A stretch of 64,000 nucleotides of DNA, taken from the NCBI RefSeq assembly GCF_024347595.1, contig NZ_AP025506.1, positions 1,364,001-1,428,000 of the forward strand, written 5' to 3'. The DNA is from Vibrio pomeroyi. Lineage in GTDB: Bacteria > Pseudomonadota > Gammaproteobacteria > Enterobacterales > Vibrionaceae. Numbering within the stretch: position 1 is the first letter of the stretch; each line of letters opens with the position of its first letter. The notes below the pieces were generated by a model that searched no databases, was not told the DNA's origin, and saw only the letters and a list, made by a program, of their open reading frames with translations. Shown piece by piece: positions 7,332-16,779 of the stretch. Made by a program: the position numbers and the translations under genes.

Positions 7332-9614
7332 ATGAGCTCTCTAAGACAAAAATGGGTAAGTGACCCAGCTTTTAAACTCTTTAAAAAAGTATTACCACCA
7401 CTATCTAGCACCGAGAAAGAAGCGATGGAAGCGGGTAGTGTTTGGTGGGATGGAGAGCTGTTTTCTGGTAAACCAGATTTCACTAAGCTGCACCAATATC
7501 CAAAACCTCAGCTGACAGCAGAAGAGCAATCGTTCATGGATAATGAACTTGAAACTCTGCTCGCTATGCTTGATGACCACCAAATCGTAAAAGAAGACCG
7601 AGACCTTCCTGAAGAGGTTTGGAACTTCTTACGTAAAGAGCGTTTCTTCTCGCTAATTATTGCGAAAGAGTACGGCGGTCGTGAATTTTCAGCACACGCA
7701 AACTCAACTATCGTAACTAAGATTGCGACTCGCAGTATCAGTACTGCAGTGTCAGTCATGGTTCCAAACTCTCTTGGTCCAGGTGAGCTGCTGTCTCACT
7801 ACGGTACTCAAGATCAAAAAGACTACTGGCTACCGCGTCTCGCTGACGGCACAGATATCCCATGTTTCGCATTAACGGGCCCTGAAGCGGGTTCTGATGC
7901 GGGTGGTATTCCTGATGTCGGCACTGTGTGTATGGGTATGCACGAAGGCAAAGAGACACTAGGTATCAAGCTTAACTGGAACAAGCGATACATTACGCTA
8001 GCACCAGTGGCAACGGTACTTGGTTTGGCTTTCAAACTGCACGATCCAGAGAAACTGCTTGGCGACAAAGAAGATATCGGTATCACTTGTGCGCTAATTC
8101 CAGCTGACCACGAAGGTGTTGTGATTGGTGAGCGTCATGACCCACTTGGCCTTGCATTTATGAACGGTCCAACACGCGGTCATGATGTATTCATCCCTAT
8201 GGAGTGGTTAATCGGTGGCGCAGATTACGCAGGTAAAGGCTGGCGTATGCTGGTGGAATGTCTGTCTGCAGGTCGTGGTATTTCACTACCAGCACTGGGT
8301 ACAGCAATGGGCCACTTAACTGCGAGAACAACTGGCGCATACGCTTATGTTCGTAAGCAGTTCGGTATGTCGATTGGTAAGTTCGAAGGTGTTGCTGAGA
8401 GCCTAGGCCGTATTGGTGGCTTAACGTATCTACTAGAAGCAACTCGTACGCTGACAACTACTTCACTCGATATGAAAGAGAAACCGGGTATCGTAACGGC
8501 TATCGCTAAGTACCACATGACAGAGATGGCGCGTACGATTCTGAACGATTCAATGGATATCCACTCGGGTCGTGCAATTCAAGATGGCCCAATGAACTAC
8601 TTGGCTGCGCCTTACCTAGGTATTCCAGTTGCTATCACAGTAGAAGGTGCGAACATCTTAACTCGCAACCTGATGATCTTCGGTCAAGGTGCGACACGTT
8701 GTCACCCATACGTGCTAAGCGAAATGGAAGCGGCAGCAAACCCAGATGAGAAGCAAGGTGCGAAGGATTTCGATAACTTGTTGTTCAAGCATATTGGTCA
8801 CGCGACTAAGAACACGTTTGGCGCGTTTGGTGCGGCATTGACAGGCTCTAAGTTCATTAAAGCGGATATGAGCGGCCCAACAAAGCCTTACTACCAAGAC
8901 TTAACTCGTCTAAGCCGTGCATTAGCGGTAAGTGCAGACTTCGCAATGCTAACGCTAGGTGGCGAACTGAAACGTAAAGAGCTTATCTCTGCACGTTTAG
9001 GTGATGGTCTAAGTTACCTATACATGGCGTCTGCAGCGCTTAAGAAGTATGAAGACGAAGGTCGTCAACAAGCTGACCTAGACTACGTACACTACGCGGT
9101 TCAACACTGTTTCCATAACGCGGCGAAATCGCTACAAGAAGCGTACAGAAACTTCCCGAACAAGATGGTTGGTAAAGTACTCAAAGGTCTCGTTTTCCCG
9201 GTAGGTAACCATTTTGAAAAACCAAGTGATAATCTAACGGTACAACTGGCTGAAAGTTTGATGACTCCGGGTGCGCACCGTGAACGTCTGACTCACCTTT
9301 GCTACATTGGTAAAGAAGAAGAGGATAGCGTTGGCTTGATGGAAAATGCGTTCAATGCGATGTACAGCATCAAGCCTCTTGAGCGTAAGATCTTCAAAGC
9401 GGTGAAAGAGGGCAAAGTGGCTCGTAAAGGTCTATTGCAAGATAAACTTGCTCAGGCACTGGCGGCAGGCGTTCTTACTCAAGACGAAGTTGACCAAATC
9501 ATTGCAGCAGACAAACTACGCTACGCAGCGATTCAAGTTGACCACTTCAGTCATGACTTTAGTGAAACTTTGACGCGAAAAGAGTTAAAACCTAAGCTAA
9601 ATAGCGTTGCTTAG
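7332..9614 (+). CDS. fadE: Acyl-CoA dehydrogenase FadE
   Basis: A 760-residue acyl-CoA dehydrogenase that catalyses the first, FAD-dependent step of fatty-acid beta-oxidation (acyl-CoA to trans-2-enoyl-CoA). Its length is that of the large FadE type, about twice an ordinary acyl-CoA dehydrogenase. The dehydrogenase core spans roughly residues 80-480, with CFALTGPEAGSDAGGIPDVG in the substrate/FAD region and MDIHSGRAIQDGP plus TVEGANILTRNLMIFGQGA toward the active site. A C-terminal FadE-specific domain follows. AGGA stands eight bases before ATG 7332. A TetR regulator precedes it, probably in the same operon, and a FadR-type operator lies further upstream. A terminator follows. Confidence 0.96.
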   Translation: MSSLRQKWVSDPAFKLFKKVLPPLSSTEKEAMEAGSVWWDGELFSGKPDFTKLHQYPKPQLTAEEQSFMDNELETLLAMLDDHQIVKEDRDLPEEVWNFLRKERFFSLIIAKEYGGREFSAHANSTIVTKIATRSISTAVSVMVPNSLGPGELLSHYGTQDQKDYWLPRLADGTDIPCFALTGPEAGSDAGGIPDVGTVCMGMHEGKETLGIKLNWNKRYITLAPVATVLGLAFKLHDPEKLLGDKEDIGITCALIPADHEGVVIGERHDPLGLAFMNGPTRGHDVFIPMEWLIGGADYAGKGWRMLVECLSAGRGISLPALGTAMGHLTARTTGAYAYVRKQFGMSIGKFEGVAESLGRIGGLTYLLEATRTLTTTSLDMKEKPGIVTAIAKYHMTEMARTILNDSMDIHSGRAIQDGPMNYLAAPYLGIPVAITVEGANILTRNLMIFGQGATRCHPYVLSEMEAAANPDEKQGAKDFDNLLFKHIGHATKNTFGAFGAALTGSKFIKADMSGPTKPYYQDLTRLSRALAVSADFAMLTLGGELKRKELISARLGDGLSYLYMASAALKKYEDEGRQQADLDYVHYAVQHCFHNAAKSLQEAYRNFPNKMVGKVLKGLVFPVGNHFEKPSDNLTVQLAESLMTPGAHRERLTHLCYIGKEEEDSVGLMENAFNAMYSIKPLERKIFKAVKEGKVARKGLLQDKLAQALAAGVLTQDEVDQIIAADKLRYAAIQVDHFSHDFSETLTRKELKPKLNSVA

Positions 9615-9628
9615 ATAAAGAAATGACA

Positions 9629-9657
9629 AAAGGCACCTAATAAGGTGCCTTTTTTTG
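9629..9657 (+). terminator. fadE terminator
   Basis: AAGGCACC and GGTGCCTT pair around a six-base loop and are followed by a T-run. Confidence 0.88.
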
Positions 9658-9824
9658 TTTTTGTCGTAGAAGTTGCAATAGACGCGTTAACAAATGGTGA
9701 CTTAGTCAGCAAATATTCGCTGAGTGCTCCAACCACTTGCATTTTCACCACATTTTTACAGAAATTAGATGCCATTTGCGTACGAAACTTTTATCCTTAA
9801 CCTGATTTTTTAAGGAAGTTGAAT

Positions 9825-11027
9825 ATGATCATCAAACCTCGAATTCGCGGATTCATCTGTACTACAACACATCCAGTCGGTTGTGAAGCTAATGTAAAAG
9901 AACAAATTGCTTACACAAAAGCTCAAGGCCCAATCGCAAACGCACCTAAACGTGTACTAGTTGTTGGCTCTTCAAGTGGCTACGGCTTGTCTTCACGTAT
10001 TGCGGCTGCATTTGGTGGCGGCGCTTCAACTATCGGTGTTTTCTTCGAGAAAGCCGGTACTGAGAAAAAGCCGGGTACAGCTGGCTTCTACAACTCAGCA
10101 GCGTTCGACAAGCTAGCTAAAGAAGAAGGCCTGTATTCAAAAAGCCTTAACGGCGATGCTTTCTCTAACGAAGCGAAACAGAAAACAATTGATCTGATCA
10201 AAGAAGATCTAGGTCAAATCGATATGGTTGTATATTCACTGGCATCTCCTGTGCGTAAAATGCCAGAGACTGGTGAAGTGATTCGTTCAGCTCTAAAACC
10301 TATCGGCGAAACGTACACATCAACAGCGGTTGATACCAACAAAGACACTATCATCGAAGCTAGTGTTGAGCCTGCATCTGAAGAAGAAATCAAAGACACT
10401 GTTACAGTAATGGGCGGTGAAGATTGGGAACTTTGGATCAACGCTCTTTCTGAAGCGGGTGTTCTAGCTGACGGTTGTAAAACTGTTGCTTACAGCTACA
10501 TCGGTACTGAACTAACGTGGCCAATCTACTGGGATGGCGCGCTAGGTAAAGCTAAGATGGATCTAGACCGTGCAGCATCAGCGCTGAACGAGAAACTAGG
10601 CCAAACTGGCGGTACTGCAAACGTTGCTGTTCTTAAGTCTGTTGTGACTCAAGCAAGCTCTGCAATCCCTGTTATGCCTCTTTACATCGCTATGGTGTTC
10701 AAGAAGATGCGTGAAGAAGGTATTCACGAAGGTTGTATGGAACAGATCTTCCGTATGTTCAGCCAACGTCTATACAAAGAAGACGGCAGCGCTCCAGAAG
10801 TAGATGAAGTGAACCGTCTACGTCTAGATGATCTTGAGCTTCGTGAAGACATCCAAGATCACTGTCGTAACCTATGGCCTCAAATCACAACTGAGAACCT
10901 AAAAGAACTGACTGACTACGTAGAGTACAAAGAAGAGTTCTTGAAGCTATTTGGTTTCGGTGTTGAAGGTGTTGATTACGAAGCTGACGTTAACCCAGCT
11001 GTTGAATTTGATGTAGCTGACATCTAA
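9825..11027 (+). CDS. fabV: Enoyl-ACP reductase FabV
   Basis: A 400-residue NADH-dependent trans-2-enoyl-ACP reductase of the FabV type, first described in Vibrio cholerae, which completes each elongation cycle of fatty-acid synthesis and is intrinsically insensitive to triclosan. The start [20 protein letters not shown] is the family signature. [20 protein letters not shown] is the Rossmann nucleotide-binding loop, and the Y-X8-K active site is [20 protein letters not shown] (about residues 225-244). AAGGAAG precedes the ATG with good spacing. It lies next to fadE, so degradation and synthesis genes are neighbours, but each has its own terminator. Confidence 0.97.
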   Translation: MIIKPRIRGFICTTTHPVGCEANVKEQIAYTKAQGPIANAPKRVLVVGSSSGYGLSSRIAAAFGGGASTIGVFFEKAGTEKKPGTAGFYNSAAFDKLAKEEGLYSKSLNGDAFSNEAKQKTIDLIKEDLGQIDMVVYSLASPVRKMPETGEVIRSALKPIGETYTSTAVDTNKDTIIEASVEPASEEEIKDTVTVMGGEDWELWINALSEAGVLADGCKTVAYSYIGTELTWPIYWDGALGKAKMDLDRAASALNEKLGQTGGTANVAVLKSVVTQASSAIPVMPLYIAMVFKKMREEGIHEGCMEQIFRMFSQRLYKEDGSAPEVDEVNRLRLDDLELREDIQDHCRNLWPQITTENLKELTDYVEYKEEFLKLFGFGVEGVDYEADVNPAVEFDVADI

Positions 11028-11048
11028 TTCAAGTTATCGAATCTAAAC

Positions 11049-11081
11049 GAAATAGGCGCTCATTGAGCGCCTATTTTTTTG
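11049..11081 (+). terminator. fabV terminator
   Basis: AATAGGCGCTC and GAGCGCCTATT form a long stem followed by a T-run, 22 bases after the fabV stop. Confidence 0.9.
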
Positions 11082-11098
11082 TCTGCTATTTGATTAAA

Positions 11099-11290
11099 GA
11101 GATTAAGAGCAGATACGGGATACGAGTAGCGAGATGCGAAGAGATTAAGAGTAGATTCGGGATACGAGTAGCGAGATGCGAAGAGATTAAGAGCAGATAC
11201 GGGATGCGAGTGGCGAGATGTGAAGAGATCAAAGAGCAGGTACGAGTGACGAGATTCGAGATACGAAAAGAGTTAAGAGTAGGAGAGGGG
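11099..11290. repeat. 42-bp tandem repeat, about 4.5 copies
   Basis: Units start at 11099, 11141, 11183 and 11225 (exact 42-base steps), with a shortened, diverged copy from 11270. The core is GAGATTAAGAGCAGATACGG followed by GATACGAGTAGCGAGATGCG. Copies 1-3 are nearly identical; copy 4 is diverged. Each unit also holds shorter internal echoes of CGAGATGCG and GATACG. The unit length is divisible by three, so both strands stay open. The plus frame reads EIKSRYGIRVARCE repeatedly, but it begins inside the fabV terminator with no proper start. I regard it as a noncoding, possibly length-variable repeat rather than a gene. Confidence 0.85.
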
Positions 11291-11319
11291 AAGAAGGCCT
11301 GAATTGCTAAGAACAGGCC

Positions 11320-11357
11320 ATAAAAAATGCACTAACCCAAAGTAAATTAGTGCATTC
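11320..11357 (-). terminator. Terminator of the YbjL-type gene
   Basis: AATGCACTAA and TTAGTGCATT pair, and on the minus strand the hairpin is followed by six T residues. Confidence 0.8.
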
Positions 11358-11395
11358 GAAATATCTAAGCTTGGCTGCTTTTAATGCAGTAGACG

Positions 11396-13078
11396 CTAGC
11401 TAATGATGATGATGAAAGTACCTGCTAAGGTCATCAATATGTTTGCTATTGCGTAGGTGCCCGCATAACCCAGAGCTGGGATTGTTGAGCGAGCATGGTC
11501 ATTTACGATGTCCATTGCCGGAGCACAGGTTCGCGCACCTATGATCGCACCAAACAATAGAGCTCGGTTCATCTTCAACACATAAGCACCAACCAAGTAA
11601 GCGAAGAATACCGGCAGCACACTCACCACCAGAGCAATACCAATGACCTGTGGGCCAACTTGGGTTAAGTGCTCAAATATCTTTCCACCGGCGCTTAAGC
11701 CGATACCGACCATGAAGAACATCAAACCGAGGTCTTTGACCATGTTCAACGCACCCTGAGGTACGTAACCGAAAGTAGGGTGGTTCGCTCGTAAGAAGCC
11801 CAGCATGATGCCTGATAGAAGAAGGCCAACCGCGTTACCTAGTCCAAACGACACCTGACCGAATGTCATGGTGATCAAACCAAACAAAATACCCAGAATG
11901 AAGAAGCTACAGAAAGCCATCAAATCGGCCATTTGACTATGGATCGAGATGAAACCAATTTTCTCTGCTAGGCCGTGAACACGACTCTTTTCGCCACTCA
12001 CCTGCAGTACATCACCCTTTGAAAGCACGATGTTTAAGTCCATCGGCATTTCAATTTGAGCACGTACTACGCGGTTAAGGAAACAGCCATATTCAGACAG
12101 GTTTAAGTCTGACAGGCGCTTACCTGCGATGCTGTCACTTTTAACGACGATCTCTTCTTCCACGATACGTAGATCGAGAAGGTTACGGTCGAAAACCTCT
12201 TTACCGTTACGGAAGCTTGGGTCAAGACGCGCGTGACTGTCTGGGAAACCAACCAGTGCGATTTCGTCACCTTCTTGCAGAATTGCATCACCATCTGGGT
12301 GGGCAAGAATACCATTACGGCGAATACGCTCGATGTAACAGCCTGTTTGGCGATAGATACCCAATTCACGTAGGTTCTTACCGTCAGTCCAAGAGATAAG
12401 CTCAGGTCCCACACGATAGGCGCGAATGATAGGAAGATAAACTTTACGCTGGCCAGAAGCACCTAAACCACGCTCTTGAGCAATCTGCTCAGCCGAGTCG
12501 TGTAGGTTTACTTTTTGCAGCTTTGGAATCAGGCGAGCGAACATGATCATGCTGATTAAGCCAACCAAGTAAGCCATCGCGTAACCCACTGATAGGTTTT
12601 CGATAATCAGGCTCAAGTCCATGTTTCTTGGTACTTCAGCAAGCCCAGAATTAAGAGCGTCTTGCGCCCCTACCAAGATAGGTGTTGCGGTAAGCGCACC
12701 TGCCATCATGCCGGCAGATAAGCCGAAGCCTAGGCCAAGGTAGTGACTGCTGAAATAGGTGAGGGCAATCGCGGTAGAAAGTACCACAAGGCTTAGAATG
12801 AGGTAGTGCTTACCGTCTCTGAAAAAGATACCGAAGAAGTTTGGACCCGCTTCAATGCCAACACAGTAGATAAACAACATGAAGCCAATGGTGAGTGCAT
12901 CTGCGTTAAAAGAAAAGCCAAGATGTCCCATAACGAGGGAAGTAATCAGAACACCGATTGAATTGCCGAGTTGGAGACTACCGAAACGAATTTTACCAAT
13001 GGCTAATCCAATCGATAAAACAACAAAGATGAGGAGAATGGGGTTTTGTTCTAACAGAAAAACAACGTCGATATTCAC
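11396..13078 (-). CDS. YbjL-type transporter (aspartate:alanine exchanger family)
   Basis: A 560-residue integral membrane protein of the AAE/YidE-YbjL family. Two homologous halves of about five membrane segments each flank a soluble middle (about residues 200-380) with two TrkA-C-type regulatory domains, visible as [16 protein letters not shown] and [18 protein letters not shown]. Each half has the family signature: [16 protein letters not shown] and [16 protein letters not shown]. The start codon is GTG at 13078. The substrate is unknown; the family name comes from a lactic-acid-bacterial exchanger and need not apply. grxA lies upstream on the same strand, as ybjL and grxA are close neighbours in E. 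coli, but a terminator separates them here. Confidence 0.88.
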   Translation of the reverse strand: MNIDVVFLLEQNPILLIFVVLSIGLAIGKIRFGSLQLGNSIGVLITSLVMGHLGFSFNADALTIGFMLFIYCVGIEAGPNFFGIFFRDGKHYLILSLVVLSTAIALTYFSSHYLGLGFGLSAGMMAGALTATPILVGAQDALNSGLAEVPRNMDLSLIIENLSVGYAMAYLVGLISMIMFARLIPKLQKVNLHDSAEQIAQERGLGASGQRKVYLPIIRAYRVGPELISWTDGKNLRELGIYRQTGCYIERIRRNGILAHPDGDAILQEGDEIALVGFPDSHARLDPSFRNGKEVFDRNLLDLRIVEEEIVVKSDSIAGKRLSDLNLSEYGCFLNRVVRAQIEMPMDLNIVLSKGDVLQVSGEKSRVHGLAEKIGFISIHSQMADLMAFCSFFILGILFGLITMTFGQVSFGLGNAVGLLLSGIMLGFLRANHPTFGYVPQGALNMVKDLGLMFFMVGIGLSAGGKIFEHLTQVGPQVIGIALVVSVLPVFFAYLVGAYVLKMNRALLFGAIIGARTCAPAMDIVNDHARSTIPALGYAGTYAIANILMTLAGTFIIIIS

Positions 13079-13216
13079 AGTGGTCGCTCAATAATTGGCG
13101 TGAAACACAGGGTAAGTTTGAGAGGTGAATTGTATCTAAATATAAATAAATTATAAGCGATATTTTGCTATTTTACTTGATTTTGACCTTATTCTTATTC
13201 CGTACGAAAAATGGTC

Positions 13217-13250
13217 ATAAAAAAAGCCCGCTACAGTGAGCGGGCTTCTT
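13217..13250 (-). terminator. grxA terminator
   Basis: AAGCCCGCT and AGCGGGCTT pair; on the minus strand a T-run of seven follows. Confidence 0.85.
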
Positions 13251-13328
13251 ATAAATCGTACAGTCTAACGCTAAAATTGGTCAGCTGTTTAAGGCTACAG
13301 CCTTGGATCTCTTGAGAGAAATCTTAGC

Positions 13329-13592
13329 TTAGTCGAAAAGACCTAGGTTTTCTTTTGCGTATGCTTCAAATTCTGTGCAGCCGCCAATGTGGTCTTGATC
13401 GATGAAGATTTGTGGAACTGTGTCTACTGGCTTACCTACAGTCTTCTCTAGGTCAGCTTTGCTGATGCCTTCAGCGTGAATGTCAACGTAACGGTAGTTG
13501 AAGTCATCACGTTTAGCTTTAAGAGTTTCAGCATGCTCTTTTGCACGAACACAGAATGGGCAAGCAGGGCGACCAAAAATAACTACAAACAT
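13329..13592 (-). CDS. grxA: Glutaredoxin 1
   Basis: An 87-residue glutaredoxin, the usual length for GrxA. It reduces protein disulfides and ribonucleotide reductase using glutathione. The redox motif CPFC is at residues 11-14 (MFVVIFGRPACPFCVRAKEH); enteric GrxA usually has CPYC. TVPQIFIDQDHIGGCTEF carries the cis-proline and the glutathione-binding GGC/TEF segment. AGGAG stands eight bases before the ATG. It is separated from the YbjL-type gene by its own terminator. Confidence 0.95.
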   Translation of the reverse strand: MFVVIFGRPACPFCVRAKEHAETLKAKRDDFNYRYVDIHAEGISKADLEKTVGKPVDTVPQIFIDQDHIGGCTEFEAYAKENLGLFD

Positions 13593-14145
13593 TTAATTTC
13601 TCCTAAATACGGGATGAGGCTCGTTAACTCATTTATGTTAACTATTCTTTTATGAATGCCACTCAAAATTTCTTAAAACCAACTATGCCTCAATGCCATG
13701 GGGAAATAAAGATGGAATTGCCTCTTAATACAATAGGTTTTGCCTATCAGAGCAAATAATGGTCACAAAAAGGATCCGTGATTATTTCTGATGGGTATCT
13801 AGGTTGATTACCCATAATTTAAGAGTGTGAATTACCCCTAAGAATAGGACTTTAATCTATCTTTAATGCGACAAGTTGCACCTCGTCAAAAAACGTACGC
13901 ATAGAACGAGGCATCTTAATACTGATGCGCGGGAAAGAAGCGAAATTGAAAAGAGGCGGCGTGGCGTAAATGTACGGACCGCCACCATGTTTTGTATTCT
14001 TTATTAGCCATATGTCGTTTTCAGCATGCTCTTACCCTCGCTACTAAATCTGCCAGTTAAAACGGCAAGAAAAACGAGCTATAAAGTCCACATTCCAAAA
14101 ACCAAGAGTTCGCAGTTTTGTTTGGTCATAGGCGCAGGAGGCACC
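13593..14145. other. Intergenic region before the Fe-alcohol dehydrogenase
   Basis: The region holds the grxA promoter (minus) and the dehydrogenase promoter (plus). An in-frame extension of the dehydrogenase frame back to 14026 has no ribosome binding site and looks non-coding. GGCGG/CCGCC blocks occur near 13957-13983. I see no further gene. Confidence 0.5.
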
Positions 14146-15438
14146 ATGTTTCAATTTATGACATCTACAAAGATCATCTTTGGTGATGGAGCACTTTCCG
14201 CTTCATTGTCTCTCTTTAACCAATACGGCTACAGCGTGCTATTGGTTACTGGCAATACATTAGAACGCACGTCAATTGTCACTGATTATCTAGACGCTCA
14301 GGGTATGCGCTATCAACACATCGCAGTCTCCGGCGAACCCAATATTAAAATGGTCGAAGAGGCGGCGATATCTGCCCGAAGGTTCAAGCCCGATATGGTT
14401 GTTTCTATGGGAGGAGGCAGTGCGATCGATATGGGGAAAGCGTTAGCCGCCGTATTACCTAACCAAGGCAATTTATACGACTATGTCGAAGTCGTCGGGC
14501 GTAATGTTCCTCTTAAAACCAAGCCGCTTCCATTCATTGCGATTCCTACCACGGCCAGTACAGGCGCAGAGGTGACTAAAAATGCGGTGCTTAAATCAGG
14601 GCAAGACCAAGTTAAGATCAGCCTTAGAAGTCCAGATATGTTGGCTGACGTTGCGATTGTCGATCCAACTTTAACTCATGGCACCAATCTATATTTGTCA
14701 GGGCGCGGTGCGATGGATGCCTTTACTCACCTGATGGAAGCTTATGTTTGTGGTGAACCTAACCCGCTCACTGATATGATCTGCGAAGAAGGGTTACGTA
14801 AGCTGAGTGGCTCTGTAGTTCAAGCGTGCGTTTATGATGAACCTCAAGCTCGTTCTGACTTGGCTTTCGCATCTATGCTGGGCGGGATGGCGATAACCAA
14901 TGCCAAGCTTGGAGCAGCACATGGTTTAGCCTCTGCATTGGGTGGCAAGATTTCAGCACCACACAGTGTGATTACCGCGCGCTTAGCCCCGTTCGTGATG
15001 TTGGAAAACATTGCTGTTGCGAGAGAACAGCAAAGAGCCGACATCTTAGTGCGCTACCAACGAATTGCTCAGATAGTGACAAATAACTCCGAGGCGACAG
15101 AAGAAGAGGCGATAACTTGGCTATCTGAAGTGCTGGATACGTTAAAGCTTCCAAGTCTACTAGAGTTTGGTGTCTGTGAAGCTCAGTTCGATGAAGTGTC
15201 TACTGATGCCCTTAAGTCGGTTGCGATAAAAGGAAACCCGTTACCACTGAACCAAGACCGTTTAATTCATATTCTGCAGAAGGTTTGCGAGAAGTGTGAT
15301 TGTGGTGAGAGCAGAGATGCTGGGGCTTTGAAGCACCAAGATGAAGAGTCATCAATGGTCGAATCAAGCTTCACGATCATTAACTCTTACGCGTCCGAAA
15401 ACAGCGTGGTAGAGAAAGGTAACAGCTGGACTATTTAA
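14146..15438 (+). CDS. Iron-containing alcohol dehydrogenase
   Basis: A 430-residue group III (Fe-dependent) alcohol dehydrogenase. GGGSAIDMGKALA is the NAD(P)-binding loop, and the metal ligands are visible in GRGAMDAFTHLMEAYV (Asp, His) and in AAHGLASALGG and APHSV (His, His). ATG 14146 has AGGAGG six bases upstream, so the longer frame from 14026 is rejected. The catalytic domain should end near residue 382. A tail of about 48 residues beginning CEKCDCGES follows and is unusual for this family. The physiological alcohol or aldehyde is unknown. It is flanked by grxA and hexR and ends in a terminator. Confidence 0.88.
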   Translation: MFQFMTSTKIIFGDGALSASLSLFNQYGYSVLLVTGNTLERTSIVTDYLDAQGMRYQHIAVSGEPNIKMVEEAAISARRFKPDMVVSMGGGSAIDMGKALAAVLPNQGNLYDYVEVVGRNVPLKTKPLPFIAIPTTASTGAEVTKNAVLKSGQDQVKISLRSPDMLADVAIVDPTLTHGTNLYLSGRGAMDAFTHLMEAYVCGEPNPLTDMICEEGLRKLSGSVVQACVYDEPQARSDLAFASMLGGMAITNAKLGAAHGLASALGGKISAPHSVITARLAPFVMLENIAVAREQQRADILVRYQRIAQIVTNNSEATEEEAITWLSEVLDTLKLPSLLEFGVCEAQFDEVSTDALKSVAIKGNPLPLNQDRLIHILQKVCEKCDCGESRDAGALKHQDEESSMVESSFTIINSYASENSVVEKGNSWTI

Positions 15439-15483
15439 CGGCCTTCGACCTGTTCGCTGAATAAAGCATTTAAAACAGACAAA

Positions 15484-15514
15484 CAAAAACGGAGCACTAG
15501 GCTCCGTTTTTTAA
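15484..15514. terminator. Bidirectional terminator between the alcohol dehydrogenase and hexR
   Basis: AAAACGGAGC and GCTCCGTTTT pair, with an A-run on the left and a T-run on the right. It lies between convergent genes. Confidence 0.82.
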
Positions 15515-15565
15515 TCGCTAACTTTTGGTTCGTATCCAATTGGCACTTTGTTCGTACCTAGAAGG

Positions 15566-16420
15566 TTAGAACTGAGAGTATTTCTCGTAACGTGAATCAC
15601 GAAGAGACTCTTTAACGCGCTTTAGGTTCTCTCTGAAACCAGAACCACGACGCAGCGTAAAGCCTGTCGCTAGCACATCAATAACCGTCATTTGAACAAC
15701 GCGGCTTGCCATTGGCATATAAACGTCTGTGTCTTCCGGTACATCCAATGAGATAGAAAGCGAGCTTGCTTTATCTAGTGGAGAGTCTTTTGCTGTGATA
15801 GCGATAACCGTTGCGCCGTTTTCACGCGCTAAGTTTGCAATCTCAACTTGGCTCTTAGTGCGACCCGTGTGAGAGATAAGAACGATAACGTCGTTATCAC
15901 TGCAGTTGATGCAGCTCATTCGTTGCATCACGATGTCTTCGAAACAAGTGATTGGGATATTAAAACGAATAAACTTGTTTTGAGCGTCTTTCGCTACGGC
16001 AGAAGAGGCACCCAGTCCGAAGAACGAAATGCGTTTTGCTTGAGTCAGCAAGTCAACCGCACGGTTTACTTGCATCGCATCTAGACTGTTTTTAGCAACG
16101 TCTAGACATGCCATAGTCGATTCGAAAATCTTATGCGTATAAGCATCTGGACCATCGTCTTCTTCAACGTTGCGGTTCACGTAAGGTGTACCGTTCGCCA
16201 AGCTTTGAGCTAGGTGAAGTTTGAAGTCAGGGAAGCCCTTAGTGTCTAAACGACGACAGAAGCGGTTAACTGTAGGCTCACTTACGTCAGCCATCTTAGC
16301 TAAGGTAGCAATGCTAGAATGGATTGCAGTTTGAGGGGAAGCCATAATTACTTCAGCTACCTTACGCTCAGACTTGCTGAAATTTTCCAGGTTTTTTTGT
16401 ATTTTTTCTAATGTATTCAT
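15566..16420 (-). CDS. hexR: HexR-type RpiR-family transcriptional regulator
   Basis: A 284-residue regulator with the HexR start MNTLEKIQKNLENFSKSERK. An N-terminal RpiR helix-turn-helix (about residues 1-75, IATLAKMADVSEPTVNRFCR) is followed by a SIS phosphosugar-binding domain (about 125-250) with RISFFGLGASSAVAKDAQNK and VIVLISHTGRTKSQ. HexR senses 2-keto-3-deoxy-6-phosphogluconate and controls central carbon genes in gammaproteobacteria. The start at 16420 fits homologues; a longer frame to 16489 has no support. It appears monocistronic. No zwf, edd or pyk gene is adjacent here. Confidence 0.92.
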   Translation of the reverse strand: MNTLEKIQKNLENFSKSERKVAEVIMASPQTAIHSSIATLAKMADVSEPTVNRFCRRLDTKGFPDFKLHLAQSLANGTPYVNRNVEEDDGPDAYTHKIFESTMACLDVAKNSLDAMQVNRAVDLLTQAKRISFFGLGASSAVAKDAQNKFIRFNIPITCFEDIVMQRMSCINCSDNDVIVLISHTGRTKSQVEIANLARENGATVIAITAKDSPLDKASSLSISLDVPEDTDVYMPMASRVVQMTVIDVLATGFTLRRGSGFRENLKRVKESLRDSRYEKYSQF

Positions 16421-16779
16421 AGTGTTCACAAGGGTATAGAGAACAACTTGCCAGTTAATATCTTTTACCAGGGGGTATGGTTGAAACAAATATCAATAAT
16501 CACAAAACCAAACTTAAATTCAGTATCGTAAATACTGCTGCTTCAAATAGATATCAAGCTAACTAGCACCATAGAGTCAGTATAAACCCAACATACTATT
16601 TACTAATACAAAAACACGGCATGAATGCTTAAGAATATGACAAACCTCAACAAAATTTTAGAAAACTACAGAATTGGAAGAGGGTTTGAGCAAAAAGAAT
16701 GCAAATTGAGTATGAACTGACAGCTTAGTTACATCAAAAAGAAAGAAATTTTCAATTTGATGCAACTAAAATTGAATGG
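16421..16779. other. Intergenic region upstream of hexR
   Basis: AT-rich region of 359 bases containing the hexR promoter and the 3' end of the panP transcript. A small dyad TACCAGGGGGTA occurs at 16466-16477. No classic HexR operator and no gene is apparent. Confidence 0.5.

Noticed and set aside
11063..11302. A 79-codon open frame with 14-residue repeats EIKSRYGIRVARCE
   Set aside because: It starts inside the fabV terminator without a ribosome binding site, and its repeats are explained by the 42-bp DNA repeat.
14026..14145. N-terminal extension of the Fe-alcohol dehydrogenase frame
   Set aside because: The internal ATG at 14146 has an excellent AGGAGG site and matches the family start; the extension lacks both.
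16466..16477. Dyad TACCAGGGGGTA upstream of hexR, resembling a CsoR-family half pattern
   Set aside because: Arms are only four bases and no related gene is nearby; probably chance.
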